DNA of 64,000 nucleotides from Algoriphagus sp. (GTDB lineage: Bacteria; Bacteroidota; Bacteroidia; Cytophagales; Cyclobacteriaceae): the NCBI GenBank assembly GCA_018336015.1, contig JAGXQZ010000105.1, positions 62,001-126,000 of the forward strand, written 5' to 3'. The notes below the pieces were generated by a model. The model did not search any database. It was not told the DNA's origin and worked only from the letters and a program-made list of their open reading frames with translations. Shown piece after piece: positions 9,021-15,955 of this stretch; positions within the stretch are counted from its first letter, which is position 1; every line of letters begins with the position of its first letter. Both the position numbers and the translations under genes were made by a program.

Positions 9021-9677
9021 ATGCAAGCAACTGTTAAACCAACTACAAACATGAAAAAGATTGGGCGATTGGACAGACCGGATAATTTCGGTTCAGCCCA
9101 GATGTTTTCTAACCCGATTTTGGAAAGAATTTCCAGAACCCACATTATGGTTCCGATCACGCTTTTTTTCGCGATTTCTTCGGTATCTTTTTACTACGCA
9201 TTGACGGCAACTTCCATCGGCCTTTCAGTAGGATTACCAGTCATGCTCCTCGGAATCTTTGCCTTCACTTTTGTGGAATATATGATGCATAAGCATTTCT
9301 TCCACATGGAGCCTGACACACCCTTCAAGGATAAGCTTCAGTATTCTATACATGGTGTGCATCACGATTATCCTAAGGACAAAGATCGCTTGGCGATGCC
9401 TCCATTTGTGAGTGCCGCCTATGCAGCGATTTTTTATTTGGTGTTTCAGCTGATCATGGGAGACTACTCCCTGTACTTTCTTCCTGGTTTTTTGATAGGA
9501 TACTCGGCCTATTTGGGTGTGCATTACATTGTGCATGCGTACAACCCCCCAAAGAACTTCCTGAAAATTCTATGGGTCAATCATGCCATCCATCATTATA
9601 AAGATCCGGATACTTCATTTGGAGTAAGTTCTCCGCTTTGGGACTACCTCCTGGGTACCATGCCTAAAAAAGACTAA
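9021..9677 (+). CDS. Fatty acid hydroxylase / sterol desaturase superfamily membrane protein
   Basis: A 218-residue integral membrane di-iron enzyme. The histidine clusters are HKHFFH, HGVHHDYP, HYIVHAY and NHAIHHYKDPD, with four hydrophobic segments between them, matching the FA2H-like branch. A role in 2-hydroxylation of fatty acids or sphingolipids is plausible given the phylum's lipids but is an inference. ATG 9021 is the first ATG; a TTG seven codons upstream is possible but not needed. A strong terminator follows 7 bp after the stop. Confidence 0.85.
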   Translation: MQATVKPTTNMKKIGRLDRPDNFGSAQMFSNPILERISRTHIMVPITLFFAISSVSFYYALTATSIGLSVGLPVMLLGIFAFTFVEYMMHKHFFHMEPDTPFKDKLQYSIHGVHHDYPKDKDRLAMPPFVSAAYAAIFYLVFQLIMGDYSLYFLPGFLIGYSAYLGVHYIVHAYNPPKNFLKILWVNHAIHHYKDPDTSFGVSSPLWDYLLGTMPKKD

Positions 9678-9683
9678 AAATGG

Positions 9684-9707
9684 CCTCCCTTCGGGGAGGT
9701 TTTTTGT
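9684..9707 (+). terminator. Intrinsic terminator (TTCG tetraloop)
   Basis: CCTCCC-TTCG-GGGAGG followed by TTTTTTG, 7 bp after the hydroxylase stop codon. Confidence 0.92.
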
Positions 9708-9764
9708 TTTTGGGATCAGCCACAAAGACGCAAGGACTCTAAGGAAGGTGTAAAGACTTCGAAA

Positions 9765-9890
9765 ATCATTATTCAATGTTCGACATTCGAGATTGAATAG
9801 TGGATTTCGAACTCCGAACTTTAAATGTCAAATAATGAAGGTTGACAGAACACCGAACACTGAACTTCGAACATCGAATGATGAAGAAAA
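9765..9890. repeat. CGAACNNCGAA-type word repeats
   Basis: Degenerate runs such as CATTCGAGATTGAATAG, CGAACTCCGAAC and GAACACTGAACTTCGAACA fill the spacer directly before the SDR gene. They belong to the family seen at 3750-3900, 21090-21170 and 42580-42615. Confidence 0.7.
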
Positions 9891-9894
9891 TAGC

Positions 9895-10716
9895 ATGAAA
9901 ACAATATCCATCATCGGTCTAGGCTGGATTGGCGAGCCATTGGCTTTTTACCTGCAGGAAAAAGGCATGCATGTCATTGGCTCCACGACCTCATCAGAAA
10001 AGCAGGAAAAGCTTTTGAAGGAAGGACTTCAAGCCATTCGTTTTTCACTCAATCCCCATCCTGAAGGGGTAGGATTTAATGCATTTTTTCAATCCGGAAT
10101 TTTGGTGGTCAATATTCCTCCGAGAACTCGAAGTGTAAACGGTGCTTTTCATTTGGAACAACTCAAATACCTGAGAAGCTTGATCGATAATTCGCCGATT
10201 CAGAAAGTGATTTTTGTTTCCAGTACTGGAGTGTATCCTGAAGTGACTTCTCCCGAAAAATATGGGGAGGATTTCCCGATTTCCTTGGTAAATACTGGTA
10301 ATGACACGATTTTCCAGGCAGAGCAACTGATGGAGAAAAGACGAAAGTACGACTTGACTATCATCCGCTTTGGTGGCTTGATGGGAGATGCAAGAGTACC
10401 GGGTAAATATTTTTCAGGCAGAGAAAATGTAGCAGGACATACCCGGGTCAATTTTATTCATAGAAAAGATGCCGTTCGCATGCTGGCTTGGGTAATGGAA
10501 AAAGAACTTTGGAACGAGACCTTTAATGGAGTAGCTCCAATCCATCCGCTGCGGAGAGACATTTACGAGAAAAACGCTCTTGACCTAGGTATAGCCCCGC
10601 CTGCCAGTTACCAGAATGAGCTTGAAGGCAATGGCCGATTGATCGATTCCGGCAAGATCATTAAGACAGGATTTGAGTTTGATTATCCTGATCCTTTGGG
10701 ATTTAGATACAGTTGA
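9895..10716 (+). CDS. NAD(P)-dependent epimerase/dehydratase family protein (YeeZ-like SDR)
   Basis: A 273-residue atypical short-chain dehydrogenase. The N-terminus ISIIGLGWIGEPLA is a Rossmann GxGxxG loop. VIFVSSTGVYPE gives the Ser and Tyr region with YxxxK weakened, and IIRFGGLMGDAR is the conserved substrate-side strand. The pattern resembles YeeZ-like proteins whose substrate is unknown. ATG 9895 starts directly at the nucleotide-binding strand; in-frame upstream sequence is repeat text. No clear operon partner. Confidence 0.8.
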   Translation: MKTISIIGLGWIGEPLAFYLQEKGMHVIGSTTSSEKQEKLLKEGLQAIRFSLNPHPEGVGFNAFFQSGILVVNIPPRTRSVNGAFHLEQLKYLRSLIDNSPIQKVIFVSSTGVYPEVTSPEKYGEDFPISLVNTGNDTIFQAEQLMEKRRKYDLTIIRFGGLMGDARVPGKYFSGRENVAGHTRVNFIHRKDAVRMLAWVMEKELWNETFNGVAPIHPLRRDIYEKNALDLGIAPPASYQNELEGNGRLIDSGKIIKTGFEFDYPDPLGFRYS

Positions 10717-11134
10717 AACATGGTTGAAATACATTTGAAATAAAGCTACCTGCGGTAGCGAACTATTTTTGTCACTAGCACCTTTGGACTTGAATTTTAT
10801 AGATAGTTATTTCTCTTTTTTCGCCCGACTAAGGAGGGCTTATTTCCACAGTATTTCATGCAGCCTATCTACGCTTTATTTCGCAAATCATCTTTCAATA
10901 ATAATATCTCCATCATATTCCGCGACCGAAGGGAGCCTATTTCTATTGTATCTCGTGCAACATATCCCTTTTTCTATTCTGCCAACTGTGACTGGTTACT
11001 GATCACTTTTACCTTCCGCCTTCGTGCCTTTGTGGCAACATTCAAATGCCATCTTGTCACTTTTTCACGCTTGGAACGGGCATTGATACCTCCCTCTCGT
11101 CAAATTTTGTGTTCAACTAAACCGATTTATACCC
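10717..11134. repeat. Spacer with dispersed hairpin-type repeats upstream of htpG
   Basis: No gene is supported. The stretch holds a hairpin GCTACCTGCGGTAGC (about 10743-10757) and the words TTATTTCCACAGTATTTCA (10840-10858) and GAAGGGAGCCTATTTC (10929-10944). Related text occurs at 19620-19745 and 24150-24285, pointing to one dispersed intergenic repeat family. The last 70 bp contain a possible htpG promoter. Confidence 0.5.
11071..11087 (+). promoter_or_regulatory. Candidate sigma-54-type promoter of htpG
   Basis: TTGGAACGGGCATTGAT lies 48 bp before the htpG start and resembles the sigma-54 consensus TTGGCACG-N4-TTGCW. The -24 GG is intact, while the second base of the -12 GC doublet is A instead of C. 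There is no Bacteroidota -7 box nearby. This is a motif match only. Confidence 0.35.
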
Positions 11135-13021
11135 ATGCAGGAAAAAGGCACGATCTCGATCCATACCGAGAACATTTTCCCGATTATCAAGAAATTCCTC
11201 TATTCCGACCATGAGATTTTCCTTCGGGAACTCGTCTCCAATGCAGTAGACGCTACGCAGAAAATCAAAAGACTGGCTACCCTAGGTCAGTACACCGGCG
11301 AACTCGGTGACATTACCGTGGAGGTGGCTTTTGACGAGAAAAAGAAGACCATCACCATCTCTGACAAAGGCCTTGGAATGACCGCCGAAGAGATCAAAAA
11401 GTACATCAATCAGATTGCATTCTCCGGCGCAACCGAGTTTGTGGAGAAATTCAAAGATGCCAAAGATGCCAATGAGATCATCGGTAAGTTTGGCTTGGGT
11501 TTCTACTCCGCCTTCATGGTGGCCAAAAACGTGGAAATCCACACCCTTTCCTATCAGGACGGCGCAGAACCGGCCATCTGGACTTGTGACGGCAGTACCG
11601 AATTTGAAATCAAAAAAGGAAAGAAGAAAGAACGAGGTACTGACATTATTCTTCATATCAACGAGGATTCTGAAGAATTCCTCGACAAATGGAAGCTGCA
11701 AGGCATCCTGGATAAATACTGCAAGTTCCTCCCTGTGCCGATCAAGTTTGGAACCAAATCCGAGTCTGTGGAGGATGGAGTCGATGACAAGGGCGATAAA
11801 AAGTGGAAGTCTATCGAGGTAGACAACATCATCAACACCACTTCTCCGATTTGGACCAAGTCTCCAAGCGACCTAAAGGACGAAGACTACCTGGCTTTCT
11901 ACAAGAGCCTGTATCCGATGGGGGAGGATCCGCTTTTCTGGATTCACCTCAATGTGGACTATCCGTTCAACCTGACCGGAGTGCTGTATTTCCCCAAGGT
12001 CAAAAACGAATTCGAGCTTCAGCGTAATAAGATCAAGCTTTTCAGCCGTCAGGTATTCATTACCGATGAGGTGAAAGACATCGTGCCGGAATTTTTGATG
12101 CTGCTTCACGGGGTGATTGATTCTCCGGACATTCCGCTCAACGTATCCCGAAGCTTCCTGCAGGCCGATGGCAACGTGAAGAAAATCAACAACTACATCA
12201 CCAAAAAAGTAGCCGACAAGCTGTCCGAACTTTTCAAAAAGGATCGCAAAGCCTACGAGGAAAAGTGGAACGACATCGGACTGTTTGTAAAGTACGGCAT
12301 GATCTCCGAGGAGAAATTCTACGAAAAAGGCAAGGAATTCACCCTGCTCAAAAACACCAAAAACGAATATTTCACGCTGGATGAATACCGTGAAAAGGTG
12401 AAAGCTGTGCAAACGGATAAAAACGAGCAGACCATCTTCCTCTACTCCACCGACCTCAACAAACAGGACAGCTTCATCGATTCGGCCAACAAGAAGGATT
12501 ACGATGTGCTCGTGCTTGACTCTCCGATCGACAGCCATTTTATCCAACATATCGAGACCAAGATCGAGAAGACCCAACTTAAGCGAGTGGATGCCGATGT
12601 GGTGGAAAAGCTCATCCAAAAAGACTCCACCTATGCCAATCTCCTGACCGAAGATCAGAGCAAATCCGTGAAAGAACTCTTCGAAAAGGCGATCAACAAC
12701 AAAAACTACAGCGTGGAGATCGAAGGCTTGAGTCCTGAGGAGATGCCTGTGACCATCACCATGGAAGAGTGGATGCGTCGTATGAAGGACATGGCACAGA
12801 CCGGAGGAGGACCAATGAGCTTCTACGGCAGCTTGCCGGACAGCTACAAAGTCGCCATCAACGGCAACCATCCTGTGGTGGACAAAATCCTCAAAGCCGA
12901 AGGCGAGGAAGCCCAACTGAAACTAGCCAAGCAGGCCTTTGATTTGGCCATGTTGTCTCAGGGCTTGCTAACCGGCAAAGACCTGACTGCCTTTGTGAAG
13001 CGAAGTGTAGAGATGATTTGA
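11135..13021 (+). CDS. htpG: Molecular chaperone HtpG (Hsp90)
   Basis: A 628-residue Hsp90. The GHKL ATPase domain includes FLRELVSNAVDATQKIK near residue 33, the ISDKGLGMT loop and GKFGLGFYSAFMVA. The middle domain has PLNVSRSFLQ carrying the catalytic Arg. The C-terminal dimerisation domain ends VKRSVEMI. It assists folding and stress recovery in the cytosol. A long antisense reading frame across it is a codon-bias shadow. The last 60 codons and the downstream hairpins are repeated at 15077-15385. Confidence 0.97.
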   Translation: MQEKGTISIHTENIFPIIKKFLYSDHEIFLRELVSNAVDATQKIKRLATLGQYTGELGDITVEVAFDEKKKTITISDKGLGMTAEEIKKYINQIAFSGATEFVEKFKDAKDANEIIGKFGLGFYSAFMVAKNVEIHTLSYQDGAEPAIWTCDGSTEFEIKKGKKKERGTDIILHINEDSEEFLDKWKLQGILDKYCKFLPVPIKFGTKSESVEDGVDDKGDKKWKSIEVDNIINTTSPIWTKSPSDLKDEDYLAFYKSLYPMGEDPLFWIHLNVDYPFNLTGVLYFPKVKNEFELQRNKIKLFSRQVFITDEVKDIVPEFLMLLHGVIDSPDIPLNVSRSFLQADGNVKKINNYITKKVADKLSELFKKDRKAYEEKWNDIGLFVKYGMISEEKFYEKGKEFTLLKNTKNEYFTLDEYREKVKAVQTDKNEQTIFLYSTDLNKQDSFIDSANKKDYDVLVLDSPIDSHFIQHIETKIEKTQLKRVDADVVEKLIQKDSTYANLLTEDQSKSVKELFEKAINNKNYSVEIEGLSPEEMPVTITMEEWMRRMKDMAQTGGGPMSFYGSLPDSYKVAINGNHPVVDKILKAEGEEAQLKLAKQAFDLAMLSQGLLTGKDLTAFVKRSVEMI

Positions 13022-13117
13022 TGTGAGAGACCTTTGAGGTCTCAAAGACCTCGAAGGTCTTCTTTAATTATGTAAATATTCAAACCTTCCAGGTTTAAAA
13101 AACCTCAAAGGTTTTCC
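13022..13117 (+). repeat. Tandem hairpins of the ACCTCGAAGGT family after htpG (copy 1)
   Basis: Three successive inverted repeats: GAGACCT-ttg-AGGTCTC at 13027-13043, AAGACCT-cg-AAGGTCTT at 13045-13061, and AACCTTCC...AAAGGTT at about 13083-13113. The unit recurs after the htpG fragment at 15260-15355, and a related perfect palindrome lies at 29732-29762. Confidence 0.8.
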
Positions 13118-13145
13118 AAATCCCCGGCCTTGGTCGGGGATTTTT
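13118..13145 (+). terminator. htpG intrinsic terminator
   Basis: AAATCCCCGGCC-TT-GGTCGGGGATTT stem followed by T residues, about 100 bp past the htpG stop. An almost identical terminator lies at 15356-15385. Confidence 0.88.
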
Positions 13146-13312
13146 CGTGTTTATTTCTAGGAGAAATCTAATTTTAAAAACTAAAATTTCACTATTTAGC
13201 AACATATTGTATAACAGCAAGTTGTAATTTGTATTCTACTAAGAAATTAGAAATAATTTCATTGAAAATCAACTAGTTATGATTTACTAATAAAAAATAT
13301 TCAGTTGAAGTC

Positions 13313-13340
13313 TTGACTTTTTGAAATGAGGGAGTATTTT
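13313..13340 (+). promoter_or_regulatory. Candidate promoter block of peptide cassette A
   Basis: TTGACTTTTTGAA followed by a G-rich stretch and TATTTT. The same block (TTGACTTTTTGAA, G-run, TATTTA) precedes cassette B at 15523-15552, although most of the two upstream regions has diverged. Conservation of this block suggests a shared promoter or regulator site. It looks closer to TTGACA/TATAAT than to the Bacteroidota consensus. Confidence 0.45.
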
Positions 13341-13400
13341 CAATTAAAGTTTTCGGAAATGGACGCTTTATAACAAATTGTTAACTTAAATGAATAGAAG

Positions 13401-13622
13401 ATGCTTGAAATTAAAAAAAGTGTATTTGGTATATGTGCAATCTTAGGGCTAACTACTGGAATTTGTGTAGCGCAATCTACTTGTGATACGACACCAGACC
13501 CAGGCCAAACCGTAGGAAGATGCCTTCTTGTTACTACCTCACAAGGGGATTTAGCGACCTGTAATGTCACAAATCCTGAAGGAGAAACCTGGTATTTTGG
13601 CAAGCTTGAAGTAGGGGGATGA
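13401..13622 (+). CDS. Small secreted cysteine-containing peptide A
   Basis: A 73-residue protein with a signal peptide (hydrophobic core about 8-22, likely cut after VAQ at 25). The mature chain is about 48 residues with three cysteines (28, 41, 54) and a C-terminal Gly-Gly. No family is recognised with certainty. Its position, directly before a DUF4221-type lipoprotein, matches the way NVEALA-type peptides sit beside propeller lipoproteins in Bacteroides. The stop codon overlaps an ATG in the +2 frame (ATGA), and a terminator-like hairpin follows. Base composition is AT-rich compared with htpG. Confidence 0.62.
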   Translation: MLEIKKSVFGICAILGLTTGICVAQSTCDTTPDPGQTVGRCLLVTTSQGDLATCNVTNPEGETWYFGKLEVGG

Positions 13623-13652
13623 ATTTAATTCTTATGTATTCAAATCTAATTG

Positions 13653-13681
13653 GCGGCAAGAATAATCGCGCCGCTTTTTTT
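13653..13681 (+). terminator. Terminator-like hairpin between peptide A and lipoprotein A
   Basis: GCGGC (13653-13657) pairs with GCCGC (13670-13674) and is followed by seven T residues, just before the lipoprotein ATG at 13688. It may attenuate read-through, giving more peptide than lipoprotein. Cassette B has an equivalent at 15901-15937 with unrelated bases. Confidence 0.55.
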
Positions 13682-13687
13682 ACTCTT

Positions 13688-14839
13688 ATGAAAAGTCTTT
13701 TCAAGATTATTTTATTACTTTTATTCAGTTGCAAAGTTGATTCCGGGGATGATAAATCCGAGATATTTAGGGTTCTAGGTTATAAATTTGGTGATGATTT
13801 TGTTCTTGGGATAGATGATGAAACAAATATTTTTAATTATCTAAGTGTTCCTGTAAATTTAGGAAATGAAAGTAAACTCTTTTTTTTTAGTGAAATTTCT
13901 AATACCCTTAACATTTATGATGTCGCAAATGGGACACTTGATAAAAAATTAAAATATCCCATTCAAGGTCCTAATTCAATATTTGGTATTGGATTTAATT
14001 CAGGATTTGTAATCGCGAATTATGATTCAATAATTTATTATAGTCGATTGATGGAAAGGGTGTATATATCAAATTCAGAAGGTGATATATATAAATCATT
14101 AAATTTAAGCAATGATTCAAATAGTTTCGGATCTATTGACTTAACTTCCCCAATGGCATATCGAGATAAATCAATTTATTTACAAAGTTTGCCTAAAATA
14201 TCTGCCTATTCGTCTTCAGACTCTATCAAAGTATTAAATGAAATATCAAAAATAAATTTGGAAACTGGCTTAGTAACAAAACTCCAAATTCAAAGCCCTG
14301 CGATTTATTTTTCTGGAAATTTTTCTTACCAATTGAAAATGCTTGACTTTGTATATAATCCAAAAATAGACAAATTTATATTTAGCTATCCACTGTCTGA
14401 TTCTTTATATGTTGTAGACTTTGAAGGTTACTCAAAGGCTTACCTTGCTAAAAGTAATTTGGTGTCTGATTTTATCGAAACAGATTTTCAAAATAAGATT
14501 GTATCCAAATCAAAATTAACAAATTATTATTTTTGGATAAATGATTCTTATGGTAAATTAATTTACGATCCTATTAATGATATTTATTTAAGGGAAGCGA
14601 GGAAAGGGATCACAGAAGAAAATTTTCTGGCAAGAAAGTTAAAGACAAAAAAGGAGGTTTTGATTTTGAATAACAAGTTTAAGAAAATTGGGACTATTCC
14701 TCATAATGGCGGTGACTTTATTTATTATTTTTTTAAAAAAAATAGAATCTATTGGAACAAGGATCTTGTTGAGTTTAATTTAGAGGCAAGTCAAGAAGAT
14801 TCTATATTTTTTGACTCGATTGAGATAGAATTTAATTGA
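13688..14839 (+). CDS. DUF4221-like beta-propeller lipoprotein A
   Basis: A 383-residue lipoprotein: MKSLFKIILLLLFSC ends in a lipobox with Cys near 15. The rest is a string of short beta-rich repeats with the QGPNSIFG motif near 95, a counterpart of NGPNAVND in the cassette B protein. It resembles DUF4221 / six-bladed propeller lipoproteins, which have no established role. The start at 13688 is chosen for the signal sequence; an in-frame ATG at 13619 overlaps the peptide stop and adds a hairpin-encoding stretch. Codon use is strikingly AT-rich (many AAT, ATA, TTA), unlike htpG and cassette B, which suggests separate acquisition. Confidence 0.68.
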   Translation: MKSLFKIILLLLFSCKVDSGDDKSEIFRVLGYKFGDDFVLGIDDETNIFNYLSVPVNLGNESKLFFFSEISNTLNIYDVANGTLDKKLKYPIQGPNSIFGIGFNSGFVIANYDSIIYYSRLMERVYISNSEGDIYKSLNLSNDSNSFGSIDLTSPMAYRDKSIYLQSLPKISAYSSSDSIKVLNEISKINLETGLVTKLQIQSPAIYFSGNFSYQLKMLDFVYNPKIDKFIFSYPLSDSLYVVDFEGYSKAYLAKSNLVSDFIETDFQNKIVSKSKLTNYYFWINDSYGKLIYDPINDIYLREARKGITEENFLARKLKTKKEVLILNNKFKKIGTIPHNGGDFIYYFFKKNRIYWNKDLVEFNLEASQEDSIFFDSIEIEFN

Positions 14840-14949
14840 GTTCCCTACACTTGTAAGCCTGTATTTACCTTTTTTTTCCATTTGAGGTGGTGCTTTTATT
14901 CTCTCCTCCAAACTTGTTTAATTCCCAAAATTTAGCATTTATAGCCAAG
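14840..14949. other. Spacer between lipoprotein A and the rrf2 fragment
   Basis: No gene and no clear terminator. Text such as CCTTTTTTTTCC and ATTCTCTCCTCC leads into the decayed rrf2 5' end at about 14950. Confidence 0.5.
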
Positions 14950-15060
14950 CCTTTCTCAAAAGACCAACTACGGCTGCATGCCTGCACCTCCCTCTGTAAG
15001 AATCGGGAACATAAGACGGTTTTGATTCAGGAATTTGCCGAGGAGCAGGTGGTTAATAAA
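14950..15060 (+). pseudogene. Decayed 5' fragment of an Rrf2-family regulator gene
   Basis: About 110 bp align with the start of the intact Rrf2 gene at 17171. Shared blocks include AAAAGACCAA, CTGCATGCC, CGGGAA and CTGATTCAGGA (here TTGATTCAGGA). In one frame it reads CKNREHKTVLIQEFAEEQ against GKHRENKTVLIQDIAEEH. By eye the best 50 bp are near 80 percent identical. Small indels break the frame before this block, and homology stops where the htpG fragment begins. Confidence 0.8.
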
Positions 15061-15076
15061 TACTGAGAAAATATTT

Positions 15077-15259
15077 GACAGTTACAAAGTCGCCATCAAC
15101 GGTAACCATCCCGTGGTGGACAAAATCCTCAAAGCGGAAGGGGAAGAGGCCCAGTTGAAACTAGCCAAGCAAGCATTTGATTTGGCCTTGCTTTCTCAGG
15201 GCTTGCTGACCGGCAAGGACCTGACAGCCTTTGTAAAGCGAAGTGTGGAGATGATTTGA
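15077..15259 (+). pseudogene. Duplicated 3' end of htpG (last 60 codons)
   Basis: The sequence encodes the terminal 60 residues of HtpG, from DSYKVAINGN to VKRSVEMI, with one amino-acid change (Met to Leu). I count 19 nucleotide differences from 12839-13021, of which 18 are silent. Such silent-only divergence implies the copy evolved as part of a working htpG before being stranded here, perhaps in another strain. Homology begins abruptly at 15077 and continues through the downstream hairpins and terminator. A reading frame starting at 15035 is a by-product. Confidence 0.92.
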
Positions 15260-15385
15260 TGTGAGAGACCTTTGAGGTCTCAAAGACCTCGAAGGTCTTC
15301 TTTAATTATGTAAATATTCAAACCTTCGAGGTTCCCAAAACCTCAAAGGTTTTCCAAATCCCCGGCCTTGGTCGGGGATTTTTTT
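15260..15385 (+). repeat. Copy 2 of the htpG downstream hairpins and terminator
   Basis: Near-identical to 13022-13145, with only about five substitutions, fewer per base than in the adjoining coding fragment. It includes the terminator AAATCCCCGGCC-TT-GGTCGGGGATTT at 15356-15381. Confidence 0.92.
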
Positions 15386-15522
15386 ATATGAAACATAGAA
15401 AAATTTGATTTAACGATCTGAATTATAGATTTATAAGTAAACTTTATAAATCTCAAAAATGAATTTTTCAGCCTGAAAATCAATTAGTTAAAAACCATTT
15501 TAATTTCTCTTTAGCTTTACAC

Positions 15523-15552
15523 TTGACTTTTTGAATTTGGGGGGCATATTTA
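15523..15552 (+). promoter_or_regulatory. Candidate promoter block of peptide cassette B
   Basis: TTGACTTTTTGAA, a G-run and TATTTA, matching the block before cassette A at 13313-13340. It lies about 63 bp before the peptide B start. Confidence 0.45.
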
Positions 15553-15614
15553 GTTCAAGTTCAATGCGCTGCGAGCTTTTTAATAAGTATTTTAACTTCA
15601 ATCATCTTTATATT

Positions 15615-15884
15615 ATGAAAAAGAAAACTCTCTATTTAGCATCCTTCTGTATTATTTCTTTTGCTTTTAGTTTAATTCTAAATTTAATTTCGGAAAAAGG
15701 ATCTAATCTTAATTCTTTATTTAGTCAAGTTTATGCTCAAGATGAAGAGCTAGAAGAATCTGGGTCAGGTAAAACTGATTGGTATTATTTTGACTGTCCA
15801 TATAACACTGGAAAATATTGTAGTTCTGTTCAGAGTTCAGAATCTTGTGGAAAATCAAAGAAAAAACCAATTGGAAATTGTTAA
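15615..15884 (+). CDS. Small secreted cysteine-rich peptide B (NVEALA-like)
   Basis: An 89-residue protein. The N-terminal MKKKTLYLASFC...SLILNL is a signal/leader hydrophobic segment, followed by SNLNSLFSQVYAQDEE. That stretch is reminiscent of the leader end of NVEALA-family peptides (a Leu-rich stretch then xVxAxA). The C-terminal part has four cysteines (61, 69, 78, 89) in an aromatic and Lys/Ser-rich tail. Export and disulphide formation are likely; function is unknown. It is the counterpart of peptide A, with little sequence identity between them, so the pair may have diversified or come from different sources. Confidence 0.66.
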   Translation: MKKKTLYLASFCIISFAFSLILNLISEKGSNLNSLFSQVYAQDEELEESGSGKTDWYYFDCPYNTGKYCSSVQSSESCGKSKKKPIGNC

Positions 15885-15900
15885 TAATTTAAGTTAAAGA

Positions 15901-15937
15901 ACTCAACTCTGCCTAAGGGGTTGAGTCTTTTCCTTTT
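15901..15937 (+). terminator. Terminator-like hairpin between peptide B and lipoprotein B
   Basis: ACTCAAC (15901-15907) pairs with GTTGAGT (15920-15926), followed by CTTTTCCTTTT, 19 bp before the lipoprotein ATG. It has the same position relative to the genes as the hairpin in cassette A. Confidence 0.6.
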
Positions 15938-15955
15938 AAAACAGTTTTATTCCTA

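Noticed and set aside
10769-11214. Reading frames of 77 and 118 residues upstream of htpG
   Set aside because: They cross dispersed repeats and overlap the htpG start in another frame, with no motif or signal.
11873-12916. A 347-residue reading frame antisense to htpG
   Set aside because: It lies wholly inside htpG on the other strand, is Phe/His/Val-rich without domain motifs, and reflects the codon bias of the real gene.
15035-15259. A 74-residue reading frame ending with the HtpG C-terminus
   Set aside because: It fuses rrf2-derived text in a wrong frame to the stranded htpG 3' end and has no domain start; both parts are gene scraps.
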